A DNA stretch of 8,070 nucleotides, taken from the NCBI GenBank assembly GCA_020057805.1, contig JAGVFD010000099.1, positions 1 to 8,070 of the forward strand. The letters are read 5' to 3'. The translations under genes were made by a program, and so were the position numbers. The stretch is from Sideroxydans sp. (GTDB lineage: Bacteria > Pseudomonadota > Gammaproteobacteria > Burkholderiales > Gallionellaceae). The notes under the pieces were generated by a model that was not told the DNA's origin, made no database searches, and saw only the letters and a program-made list of their open reading frames with translations. Positions 1 through 8,070 of the stretch are shown one piece after another; the first letter of the stretch is position 1, and the number at the start of each line of letters is the position of its first letter.

Positions 1-1428
1 ACAAACGTTGGCCGCCAACATACATTCTTCAATCAACTTATGAGCATCGTTACGCACTACTGGAATAATTTTTTCAATCTTGCCATTCTCATTGAAAATC
101 ATCTGCGTTTCGACAGTCTCAAAGTCAATCGCACCGCGTTTAGCGCGGGCTTGCAGTAGGACTTGGAACAGCTTGTACAGATTGTTGATATGCGGCAACA
201 CCGCTGCATATTCACGCGCATTCTCACCTTGTGGATTGGCAATCATGTCGGCGACCTTGGTGTAAGTCAGACGGGCTTGCGAATGCATCACGGAGGGGTA
301 GAAGCGATGTTTTTGAATTTCACCTTGCGCACTAATCTGCATGTCACACACCATGCACAAGCGCTCAACATGCGGGTTAAGCGAACACAGTCCGTTCGAT
401 AATTCTTCCGGCAACATAGGAATCACACGACGCGGGAAATACACCGAGTTGCCACGATTGATGGCTTCTTTATCAAGCGCATCACCCGATTTCACATAGG
501 CGCTCACGTCAGCAATCGCCACCACCAAACGAAAACCATGCGCATTCGGCTCGCAATACACCGCATCGTCAAAGTCACGCGCCGTTTCGCCATCAATCGT
601 CACCAAGGGCAACGCCACTACGCTTTCGCGCCCTGCATAATCTGCTGCTTTCACCTCAGGTGAAAAAGATTCCGCCTGATGTTTGACATCATGCGGAAAC
701 TCATTCGGCAAGTCGTGTTTACGCAAGGCAATCTCAATTTCCATACCTGGATCGGCATAGTTACCCAGCACCTCAACGATACGACCAATGGGTTGTGCGT
801 GTTTTGAAGGCTGCTGCATGATTTCCAGAATCACCACCTGCCCTACTTGCGCCGTGCCATGTTCACCCGCCGCCACCAAGATATCTTGGCTAATGCGGCG
901 ATTCTCCGCGACCACAAACTTGATGCCATGCTCTTCATAAATACGTCCGACCACGCGCGTATTGCCGTGGGCTAATACCTCAACGATATTCGCTTCACGA
1001 CGTCCGCGTTTATCTTCACCGCCTACGCGCGCCATCACCGTGTCGCCGTGCAAGGCTTTGTGCATTTCCTTTGCACTCAATACCAAATCCGCGCTGCCAT
1101 CTTCTGGGATGAGGAAACCAAACCCGTCTGGATGGCCTTGCACTTTGCCTTTAATCAAGTCGAGCTTATCCATGACGCAGATAGCGCGTTTGCGATTGCG
1201 CATAATCTGACCATCTCGCTCCATCGCGCGCAAACGCCGCGTAAATAATTCTTCCTCGTCTAATTCAATATGCAAATAGGCACACAAATCTTCTTGCTCA
1301 ACCGGCACACCCTTCTCTGCCAATACCTGCAAAATATATTCGCGGCTAGGGAGAGGTTGTTCGTATTGTTCGCGTTCACGTTCCAAGAAGGGGTCGAGTT
1401 CGCGGATGGTTTTTTTCTTTTTCGTCAT
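1..1428 (-). CDS. rnr: Ribonuclease R (3'-5' exoribonuclease), 5' part; the gene runs off the window at base 1
   Basis: The first 476 residues of an RNase R are visible; family members are usually 700-820 residues, so the rest of the RNB domain and the S1 domain lie beyond base 1. The enzyme degrades structured RNA processively from the 3' end and takes part in rRNA/tRNA quality control and mRNA decay. Seen here: a lysine-rich start (MTKKKKT), a winged-helix region around residues 25-85 (PSREYILQVL..KG), two cold-shock/OB domains (about 90-150 with GHPDGFGFL, and 157-225), then the RNB domain from about 265. The metal-binding acidic cluster is intact: D279, D285, D287 and D288 in IDGETARDFDDAVY, spaced as in the E. 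coli enzyme. Further RNB motifs are present (FPRRVIPMLPEELSNGLCSL, LIEECMLAAN). The start at 1428 is the first ATG after the divergent tRNA promoter; a weak AGGA lies 10 bases upstream (1439-1442). Family assignment is very secure. Confidence 0.97.
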   Translation of the reverse strand, partial: MTKKKKTIRELDPFLEREREQYEQPLPSREYILQVLAEKGVPVEQEDLCAYLHIELDEEELFTRRLRAMERDGQIMRNRKRAICVMDKLDLIKGKVQGHPDGFGFLIPEDGSADLVLSAKEMHKALHGDTVMARVGGEDKRGRREANIVEVLAHGNTRVVGRIYEEHGIKFVVAENRRISQDILVAAGEHGTAQVGQVVILEIMQQPSKHAQPIGRIVEVLGNYADPGMEIEIALRKHDLPNEFPHDVKHQAESFSPEVKAADYAGRESVVALPLVTIDGETARDFDDAVYCEPNAHGFRLVVAIADVSAYVKSGDALDKEAINRGNSVYFPRRVIPMLPEELSNGLCSLNPHVERLCMVCDMQISAQGEIQKHRFYPSVMHSQARLTYTKVADMIANPQGENAREYAAVLPHINNLYKLFQVLLQARAKRGAIDFETVETQMIFNENGKIEKIIPVVRNDAHKLIEECMLAANVC

Positions 1429-1463
1429 TGACACAAAATCCTATAGCAATTAAAGTGCGCACC
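1428..1463 (+). promoter_or_regulatory. Probable sigma70 promoter of tRNA-Leu
   Basis: A perfect -35 hexamer TTGACA (1428-1433) is followed after exactly 17 bases by TAAAGT (1451-1456, four of six consensus positions). The next bases, GCGCACCC, form a GC-rich discriminator of the type seen at stringently controlled stable-RNA promoters. The transcription start would fall near 1463, about 10 bases before the mature tRNA. The first T of the -35 box is also the complement of the A of the rnr start codon. The match is read from sequence; stringent control is inferred. Confidence 0.72.
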
Positions 1464-1472
1464 CTTAAGAAA

Positions 1473-1557
1473 GCCCAGATGGCGGAATTGGTAGACGCGC
1501 ACGGTTCAGGTCCGTGTGCCGCAAGGTGTGGAGGTTCGAGTCCTCTTCTGGGCACCA
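1473..1557 (+). tRNA. tRNA-Leu (anticodon CAG)
   Basis: An 85-base class II tRNA with the CCA end encoded. The acceptor stem pairs GCCCAGA (1473-1479) with TCTGGGC (1547-1553), followed by ACCA. The D-loop region GGCGGAATTGGTAGACGC has the GG and the leucine-type layout. The anticodon stem CACGG/CCGTG (1500-1504, 1512-1516) encloses loop TTCAGGT, giving anticodon CAG at 1507-1509, which reads CUG. The long variable arm has a GCAA loop (TGCC-GCAA-GGTG). The T arm GGAGG-TTCGAGT-CCTCT (1530-1546) closes with one G-U pair. All identity features agree with leucine; it resembles E. coli tRNA-Leu(CAG). It is a single gene with its own promoter and terminator, lying opposite to both neighbouring protein genes. 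Confidence 0.97.
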
Positions 1558-1565
1558 AATCTTTG

Positions 1566-1596
1566 ATGGCTCGCGCAAGCGGGCCATTTTCTTTTT
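1566..1596 (+). terminator. Rho-independent terminator of tRNA-Leu
   Basis: A nine-pair stem ATGGCTCGC (1566-1574) and GCGGGCCAT (1579-1587), with one T-G wobble, is closed by a GCAA tetraloop (1575-1578) and followed by TTTTCTTTTT. It begins nine bases after the tRNA CCA. Read on the minus strand the hairpin is not followed by T residues, so it works only for the tRNA. Confidence 0.88.
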
Positions 1597-1637
1597 GTGT
1601 CCTGAAAGCCTAAATCCACGCCCTGCTTTTCATTTAC

Positions 1638-1671
1638 CAAACAAAAACACGCATCTATATTTAGATGCGTG
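1638..1671 (-). terminator. Rho-independent terminator after purA, end of the hfq-purA gene run
   Basis: A perfect ten-pair stem CACGCATCTA / TAGATGCGTG (1648-1657 and 1662-1671) with a four-base loop. On the minus strand it is followed by TTTTTGTTT (down to about 1639). It lies 22 bases after the purA stop codon. The plus-strand side is followed by GCTCGG and only later by a short T run, so its direction is minus. It is the only clear terminator I see in the minus-strand run from hfq to purA. Confidence 0.88.
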
Positions 1672-1693
1672 CTCGGTGTTTCTTTTTGATTCA

Positions 1694-4183
<2,490 letters not shown>

Positions 4184-4184
<1 letters not shown>

Positions 4185-4372
4185 TATTTAATCCAGTAAA
4201 TCAGCAACAGCCCGCTCAACATCAACGACAGCCCAATAAAGCGAACTTGTCCATCTTGAAATTCAGCCACTTTGCGTAGTGTTTCACGCCATTCACGCGG
4301 AAAGATAAAGGGCATGATTCCTTCCAGCACCAACATCAACCCTAAAGCAACAAACCAGTAATCACTCATCAT
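4184..4372 (-). CDS. yjeT: DUF2065 family small inner-membrane protein (YjeT-like)
   Basis: A 62-residue protein with two predicted membrane helices (about residues 5-24 and 45-60). They are joined by a basic segment that carries PFIFPREWRETLRKVAEF. Pattern features of DUF2065 are visible: an early G..LVLEG..PFIFP block, then R.IGL..ML.GL. E. coli YjeT sits in the same place, between hflC and purA, so both size and position support the call. No catalytic motif is visible, and the family function is not established to my knowledge. The hflC stop is five bases upstream and the hisZ ATG overlaps the stop by one base, so the gene is probably translated in step with both. The start could be either of two adjacent ATGs (4372 or 4369). 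Its retention next to hflK/hflC suggests, without proving, a role with the HflKC-FtsH complex. Confidence 0.85.
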
Positions 4373-4377
4373 GCGGA

Positions 4378-5259
4378 TTACTTGCCGCCGCCCTTATTAG
4401 AACTTTTCAAATACTTAAAGAAGGAGGAGCTGGGATCTAATACCATCAAGTCGCTTTTGTTTTTGAAGGTCTGCTTATAGGCATCCAGACTACGGTAAAA
4501 GGCATAAAACTCGGAGTTACGACCAAATGCTCCCGCATACAAAGCAGACGCTTTAGCATCGCCCTCACCCTTGATTTTTTGCGCATCGCGATAGGCTTGC
4601 GCCAGCGTGACCTCCCGCTGACGATCTGCATCGGCGCGAATTTTTTCGCTTTCTGCATTACCTGTAGCGCGCAATTCATTGGCCACACGCTTACGCTCCG
4701 CCTCCATGCGGCTATACACCGACTGGCTAATTTCAACAGGGAAATCCACACGTTTCAAACGCACGTCCAACACTTCAACGCCGATTTTACGTGCATCTAC
4801 GTCAGTTTTTTGCTGAACCACGCGCATCAATTCATCACGCTTGCCAGACACAACATCGTGAATGGTACGCTTACCAAATTCTTCACGTAAAGCAGAATTG
4901 ACCGTCTGCATCAAGCGCGTTTGCGCACGCGCCTCATCACCGCCCACGCTGATGTAGTACTGCTTGACATCCACAATGCGCCATTTAACAAAGGAATCTA
5001 CCAGCACGTTTTTCTTTTCAGCGGTAATAAAACGCTCTGGATCTTGCGAATCAAAAGTCAAAATTCGCGAGTCAAAAAAGCGCACATTTTGCACCAATGG
5101 AACTTTGAACTTGAGGCCTGGAGTTGTTTCCAAACGCACAACCTCACCCAACTGAAACACAATCGCTGTTTTTCGTTGATCCACAACGAATGCACTCAAG
5201 CCCATCAATACCAGCAAAACGACACCAGCCACCAAACCATTTCTAATCATCGGACTCAT
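4378..5259 (-). CDS. hflC: HflC, SPFH-domain modulator of FtsH protease
   Basis: HflC pairs with HflK in a large membrane cage around FtsH and modulates degradation of membrane and soluble substrates. The 293-residue protein has one N-terminal membrane helix (about 7-25), after which the SPFH/band 7 domain begins (VVDQRKTAIVFQLGEV, TTPGLKFKVP). It continues with DPERFITAEKKNVLVDSFVKWRI, RTIHDVVSGKRDELM and GVEVLDVRLKRVDFP. A charged, probably coiled segment follows (about 182-235, RMEAERKRVANELRATG...KGEGDAKA). It ends with the HflC-type FYAFYRSLDAYKQTF and LDPSSSFFKYLK. It is about 40 residues shorter than E. coli HflC because the insert before the GIEVVDVRIK block is absent. The ATG overlaps the hflK TAA by one base and has a strong GGAGG seven bases upstream (5267-5271). 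Confidence 0.96.
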   Translation of the reverse strand: MSPMIRNGLVAGVVLLVLMGLSAFVVDQRKTAIVFQLGEVVRLETTPGLKFKVPLVQNVRFFDSRILTFDSQDPERFITAEKKNVLVDSFVKWRIVDVKQYYISVGGDEARAQTRLMQTVNSALREEFGKRTIHDVVSGKRDELMRVVQQKTDVDARKIGVEVLDVRLKRVDFPVEISQSVYSRMEAERKRVANELRATGNAESEKIRADADRQREVTLAQAYRDAQKIKGEGDAKASALYAGAFGRNSEFYAFYRSLDAYKQTFKNKSDLMVLDPSSSFFKYLKSSNKGGGK

Positions 5260-6446
5260 TATCTTGCCTCCCGATCTCGACTTAAATTACCACCACTCGC
5301 ACGCGGCGTAGGAATCACCTCATTGGCACCTGCCGTAATAGCTGCCTGCTCGGCCGCCTTCACACCCTGCGCAATTTCTGCAGCTGTCGGCGCCGTGCTT
5401 TGAATCAGCTTATCCAAAGGCAAATACAGCAAACTACCATTCCCTGTTTTTTGATCCACCAACACCTTGCTACTGTTAGAGAGAATCTGCTGCATCATGT
5501 CGATGTACATACGTTCACGTGTTACACCCGGTGCTTTTTCGTATTCCACCAAAATTTGCTTGAAGCGACTCGCATCACCTTCCGCATTAGCGATCACGCT
5601 TTGTTTGTAACCATCCGCTTCTTGCATCAGACGTGCCGCCGCGCCTTTGGCTTTCGGCACTACGTCATTTGCGTAGGCTTGGCCTTCATTTTTCTGGCGT
5701 TCTCTATCTTGCCCCGCCTTGACCGCGTCATCAAATGCCGCTTGCACTTGTTCAGGTGGCTGCGCATTTTGCATGGTCACCTTACTCACCACGATACCGG
5801 ACTTATATTTATCCAAAATATCTTGCATAAGTTTGGTGGTATCGGCAGAAACCTGTTCACGTCCTTCGTACAACACGAAGTCCATTTTGCTGCGGCCCAC
5901 AACTTCACGAATAGACGTTTCCGCTGCTTGACGGACATTTTCATCCGCCCCTCGGTTGTTGAACAAATACTCACCAGGATCTTTCAAAAAATACTGCACC
6001 GCAAACTGAATATCAACGATATTTTCATCGTCCGTCAGCATTAACGATTCTTTCAGCATTTTGTTTTTAACGTTCTCGCGATAGCCCACTTCAATCGTGC
6101 GAACTTGGCTTAAGTTCACCACTTCAACCGATTCAATGGGGTACGGAATATGCCAACGAGGTCCCGCATCAGTCACTTCAACTTGCTTGCCGAAACGCAA
6201 CACAACTCCGCGCTGACTCGCATCGACAATGTAGAAGCCGCTGGCAATCCAAATTAAAGCAACAATCAATGCAATAAGTCCGATGCCGCCCATACCGCTT
6301 GGCGAGCCACTCGGTTTATTCCCACCGCCATTACCCGAGCCGCCAAACAGCGACTGGATTTTGGCATTTAATTTACGCATCGCCTCTTCTAAATCAGGCG
6401 GGCCACCTGCATTTTTATTACCCCATTGCGGGTCGTTCAATCCCAT
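5259..6446 (-). CDS. hflK: HflK, SPFH-domain modulator of FtsH protease
   Basis: Partner of HflC in the HflKC complex that surrounds FtsH; the main domain faces the periplasm. The 395-residue protein starts with a cytoplasmic segment (MGLNDPQWGN, then an acidic/basic helix LEEAMRKLNAKI and a Gly/Ser/Pro-rich stretch at about 35-54). One membrane helix (about 54-73) follows, then the SPFH domain (YIVDASQRGVVLRFGK, DENIVDIQFAVQY, YKSGIVVSKVTMQNAQPPEQ). A helical region (about 235-320) contains GQAYANDVVPKAKGAAARL and ERMYIDMMQQIL, and the tail is Ala/Pro-rich. Length and order are normal (E. coli about 419). GAAGG (6457-6461) lies 10 bases before the ATG. Twenty-one bases separate it from hflX upstream; downstream it overlaps hflC. 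Confidence 0.96.
   Translation of the reverse strand: MGLNDPQWGNKNAGGPPDLEEAMRKLNAKIQSLFGGSGNGGGNKPSGSPSGMGGIGLIALIVALIWIASGFYIVDASQRGVVLRFGKQVEVTDAGPRWHIPYPIESVEVVNLSQVRTIEVGYRENVKNKMLKESLMLTDDENIVDIQFAVQYFLKDPGEYLFNNRGADENVRQAAETSIREVVGRSKMDFVLYEGREQVSADTTKLMQDILDKYKSGIVVSKVTMQNAQPPEQVQAAFDDAVKAGQDRERQKNEGQAYANDVVPKAKGAAARLMQEADGYKQSVIANAEGDASRFKQILVEYEKAPGVTRERMYIDMMQQILSNSSKVLVDQKTGNGSLLYLPLDKLIQSTAPTAAEIAQGVKAAEQAAITAGANEVIPTPRASGGNLSRDREAR
5267..5271 (-). promoter_or_regulatory. Strong ribosome binding site of hflC within the end of hflK
   Basis: GGAGG on the minus strand, seven bases before the hflC ATG at 5259, lies in the last hflK codons. It is the best Shine-Dalgarno match in the gene run and supports MSPMIRNG as the true N-terminus rather than the internal ATG three codons later. 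Together with the TAATG overlap it suggests that HflC and HflK are made in near-equal amounts. Confidence 0.75.
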
Positions 6447-6467
6447 GATTTTTATACCTTCATAGAT

Positions 6468-7613
6468 TTATTGATTGTTAAGAGGATGCCACTCGGCTAC
6501 AGGTTTTTCGACTTTAGGAGCATCTCGAAATTGCGCAAGTGCTGCACGCAAATCATCAATTCCATCGCCCGTAATTGCACTTAAATTAATGGACACGATA
6601 TTACCATATTCATCCCGCTTCACGCCTGGCTCCAAGCCCGCTAAATCAACCTTGTTGTAGATAACGATTTGAGGAATGTTTTGCGCGCCCACCTCTGCTA
6701 AAACCTTGTTCACTTCAGCAACTTGATCGTTGCGTTCAGGACTATTCACATCCACCACATGCAGTAGTAAATCCGCCATGGACGTTTCTTCTAAGGTGCT
6801 GCGAAACGCCGCAACCAGACCATGTGGCAGATGGCGAATAAAGCCTACGGTGTCCGACAAAATTACTTGCGTCGGTGTTTCGCCTTCTAAGAATATCTTG
6901 CGCGCGGTGGTATCTAAAGTGGCAAACAACTGATTCGCCACATACACATTGGCATTGGTCAGGCGGTTAAACAGCGTTGATTTGCCTGCGTTGGTATAAC
7001 CCACGATCGACACAGACATCACATCAGAACGATTACGTGCTTTACGTTGCAATTCGCGGTGGCGCTTAAGTTGCGCCAAGCGCTCATTCAATAAGTGCAT
7101 GCACCTATCTAACTTACGTCTATCTAGTTCCAACTGGGTTTCGCCGGGGCCACGTGCGCCCACCGCAAATTTTTGCTGCCCCATATCCATATTCATCCCC
7201 ACCAAGCGCGTGGAGAGGTATTTGAGCTGCGCTAATTCCACTTGCACTTTGCCTTCGTGACTTTGCGCACGTAAAGCAAAAATATCCAGAATGAGCATGG
7301 TGCGGTCAATCACGCGCGTTTGCACTTTAGCCGTCAAATTACGCATCTGCGCAGGCGACAAGTCGTGATTAAAAATAACCAGCGGTGCTTCCAGCTCCTC
7401 CACCAACGCCGCAATTTCGTCCACTTTACCGCTACCCGCATAGGTAGACGCATCAGGTCGCTGACGTTTTCCTTCCACGAGCGCAAGCGTTGTTACGCCA
7501 GCACTTTCGGCAAGGAGTCGAAGTTCTTCTAGGCTTTCTGCGTAATCCGGTGCGCCAAAATCAAGACTGACCAATATCGCCGTATTCGGCGCAGTCGTTG
7601 CTTCAGACATCAT
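6468..7613 (-). CDS. hflX: GTPase HflX, ribosome-associated
   Basis: HflX binds the 50S subunit and, in several bacteria, splits stalled or heat-damaged 70S ribosomes; despite its name it is not part of HflKC. The 381-residue protein has the N-terminal HflX domain (about 11-190), including [11 protein letters not shown] (58-67), [13 protein letters not shown] (81-93) and the Gly-rich linker [18 protein letters not shown] (149-166) before a basic coiled helix. The GTPase domain keeps every G motif: G1 GYTNAGKST (205-213), the G2 threonine region FATLDTTAR (230-238), G3 DTVGF (254-258), G4 NKVD (320-323) and G5 SAITG (345-349). It lacks the longer C-terminal tail of E. coli HflX (about 426 residues). 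Two adjacent ATGs (7613, 7610) overlap the hfq stop, as ATGA or TGATG, with no clear Shine-Dalgarno site, which points to translational coupling with hfq. Confidence 0.96.
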   Translation of the reverse strand: MMSEATTAPNTAILVSLDFGAPDYAESLEELRLLAESAGVTTLALVEGKRQRPDASTYAGSGKVDEIAALVEELEAPLVIFNHDLSPAQMRNLTAKVQTRVIDRTMLILDIFALRAQSHEGKVQVELAQLKYLSTRLVGMNMDMGQQKFAVGARGPGETQLELDRRKLDRCMHLLNERLAQLKRHRELQRKARNRSDVMSVSIVGYTNAGKSTLFNRLTNANVYVANQLFATLDTTARKIFLEGETPTQVILSDTVGFIRHLPHGLVAAFRSTLEETSMADLLLHVVDVNSPERNDQVAEVNKVLAEVGAQNIPQIVIYNKVDLAGLEPGVKRDEYGNIVSINLSAITGDGIDDLRAALAQFRDAPKVEKPVAEWHPLNNQ

Positions 7614-7840
7614 TCAGGGTCATAAGGAATAGTGACTGCGCGCGCAGGAACGATGGTGGAAATGGCATGTTTATAAACCATCTGGGTGACCGTGTTCTTG
7701 AGGAGTACCACGTATTGGTCGAATGACTCAACTTGGCCTTGCAATTTAATGCCATTGACCAAATAGATAGCGACCTGCACGTGTTCCTTGCGCAAGGCAT
7801 TCAGGAACGGGTCTTGTAGTTGTTGCCCTTTTATACTCAT
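7610..7840 (-). CDS. hfq: RNA chaperone Hfq
   Basis: A hexameric Sm-like protein that promotes sRNA-mRNA pairing and controls mRNA stability and translation. The 76 residues hold the complete Sm core: [16 protein letters not shown] (5-20, with the proximal-face Q9 and D10), the Sm1 strands [20 protein letters not shown] (26-45) and the Sm2 motif VYKHAIST (55-62), whose K57 and H58 contact uridine-rich 3' ends. The tail after P65 is only about 11 residues ([11 protein letters not shown]), far shorter than the roughly 35-residue disordered tail of E. coli Hfq but usual for beta-proteobacteria. The rim patch reads RKEH where E. coli has RRER. A partial ribosome site AAGAG (7849-7853) lies eight bases before the ATG. 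It is the first gene of the minus-strand run, and hflX overlaps its stop. Confidence 0.98.
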   Translation of the reverse strand: MSIKGQQLQDPFLNALRKEHVQVAIYLVNGIKLQGQVESFDQYVVLLKNTVTQMVYKHAISTIVPARAVTIPYDPE

Positions 7841-8053
7841 GGTGTCGGCTCTTGTTGTAGTTGAGACGGCGGCACTTTACTGGAAAAGCACACTTTGCGA
7901 AAGCCACGCGCTTTAGATTCTCACTTTACGTTACTTAACCAAGTGAATTTCACCTTAACTTAAAATGTCCACGCTTTCCATTGATAGACTGTTATTCAAT
8001 CAAGCGGCATTGCATTTTCAACGTCAATTCACTTTTTTATTTGAGGTTTCACT
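7841..8053. other. Divergent spacer between hfq and the plus-strand gene at 8054
   Basis: This 213-base AT-richer stretch has no credible ORF. It should contain the hfq promoter (leftward) and the promoter of the rightward gene, but I found no -35/-10 pair with good spacing on either strand. A TAAAAT at 7961-7966 resembles a plus-strand -10 box yet lacks a -35 partner. The notable content is a dyad at 7941-7955 and repeated TTCACTT-like words (7921, 8029 and, inverted, 7941). Confidence 0.6.
7941..7955. repeat. Short dyad in the hfq upstream spacer, possible operator
   Basis: GTGAATTTCAC (7943-7953) is a perfect five-plus-five palindrome around one base, with one further A-T match outside it. 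The arm AAGTGAATT (7941-7949) recurs inverted as AATTCACTT at 8026-8034, eight bases before the GAGG ribosome site of the plus-strand gene. Such spacing could suit a regulator binding between divergent genes, but the words are short and AT-rich, so chance is a real alternative. Confidence 0.35.
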
Positions 8054-8070
8054 ATGTCTAAACTGATTAC
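8054..8070 (+). CDS. 5' end of an unidentified plus-strand gene
   Basis: Only the first codons (MSKLIT) lie inside the window. The ATG at 8054 is preceded by GAGG (8043-8046) at a seven-base distance within TTTGAGGTTTCACT, a good ribosome binding site, which is the main reason to call a gene. It is divergent from hfq. Six residues do not allow any product assignment. Confidence 0.5.

Noticed and set aside
163..1248. Several short plus-strand frames (163-402, 962-1210, 1048-1248)
   Set aside because: All are antisense to the rnr coding sequence, which carries intact RNase R motifs across the same stretch.
1376..1558. Minus-strand 60-codon frame across the tRNA (RGLEPPHLAAHGPEPCAS)
   Set aside because: This is the familiar spurious peptide produced by translating the antisense of a tRNA-Leu gene; it also overlaps the start of rnr.
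1428..1613. Plus-strand 61-codon frame through the tRNA (MAELVDAHGSGPCAARC)
   Set aside because: This is a well-known false annotation arising from translation of tRNA-Leu itself.
4921..5403. A 160-codon plus-strand open frame opposite hflC and the end of hflK
   Set aside because: It spans the hflK/hflC junction in antisense, has no recognizable domain, and both genes underneath are certain.
5400..6044. A 214-codon open frame on the plus strand opposite hflK
   Set aside because: It is wholly antisense to the well-conserved HflK coding sequence, has no good ribosome site, and its translation (rich in His, Phe, Arg, Ile) looks like a reverse-complement shadow.

Overview
The window reads as chromosomal DNA from a betaproteobacterium of intermediate GC content. 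The evidence is the gene order hfq-hflX-hflK-hflC-DUF2065-hisZ-purA followed by rnr, the short Hfq tail, an HflC without the long insert of the enterobacterial protein, and a hisZ gene placed directly before purA. I cannot name the genus from sequence alone. No insertion sequence, phage gene, CRISPR array or other sign of recent transfer is visible, and gene density and overlaps are those of a stable core locus.

Layout. A fragment of a plus-strand gene begins at 8054 and leaves the window. A 213-base divergent spacer (7841-8053) separates it from hfq. From 7840 down to 1694 seven genes run on the minus strand with almost no space between them: hfq, hflX, hflK, hflC, a DUF2065 microprotein gene, hisZ and purA. 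Several junctions are overlapping stop/start codons, and the run ends in a strong hairpin terminator (about 1638-1671). Facing it on the plus strand is a tRNA-Leu(CAG) gene (1473-1557) with its own promoter and terminator. Divergent from the tRNA, starting at 1428 and leaving the window at base 1, is the 5' part of rnr (RNase R).

How the genes fit together. Hfq and RNase R act on RNA (sRNA-mRNA pairing and 3'-5' decay). HflX is a ribosome-associated GTPase. HflK and HflC form the membrane SPFH complex that controls FtsH proteolysis, and the DUF2065 protein next to them is a probable small membrane partner. HisZ and PurA are nucleotide/histidine enzymes: HisZ is the regulatory subunit of ATP phosphoribosyltransferase and PurA commits IMP to AMP.

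I found no convincing previously undescribed system. The points most worth a second look are the very tight rnr/tRNA-Leu divergent arrangement (the tRNA -35 box overlaps the rnr start codon), the DUF2065 microprotein coupled to hflC and hisZ, the dyad in the hfq upstream spacer, and hisZ located outside a his operon.
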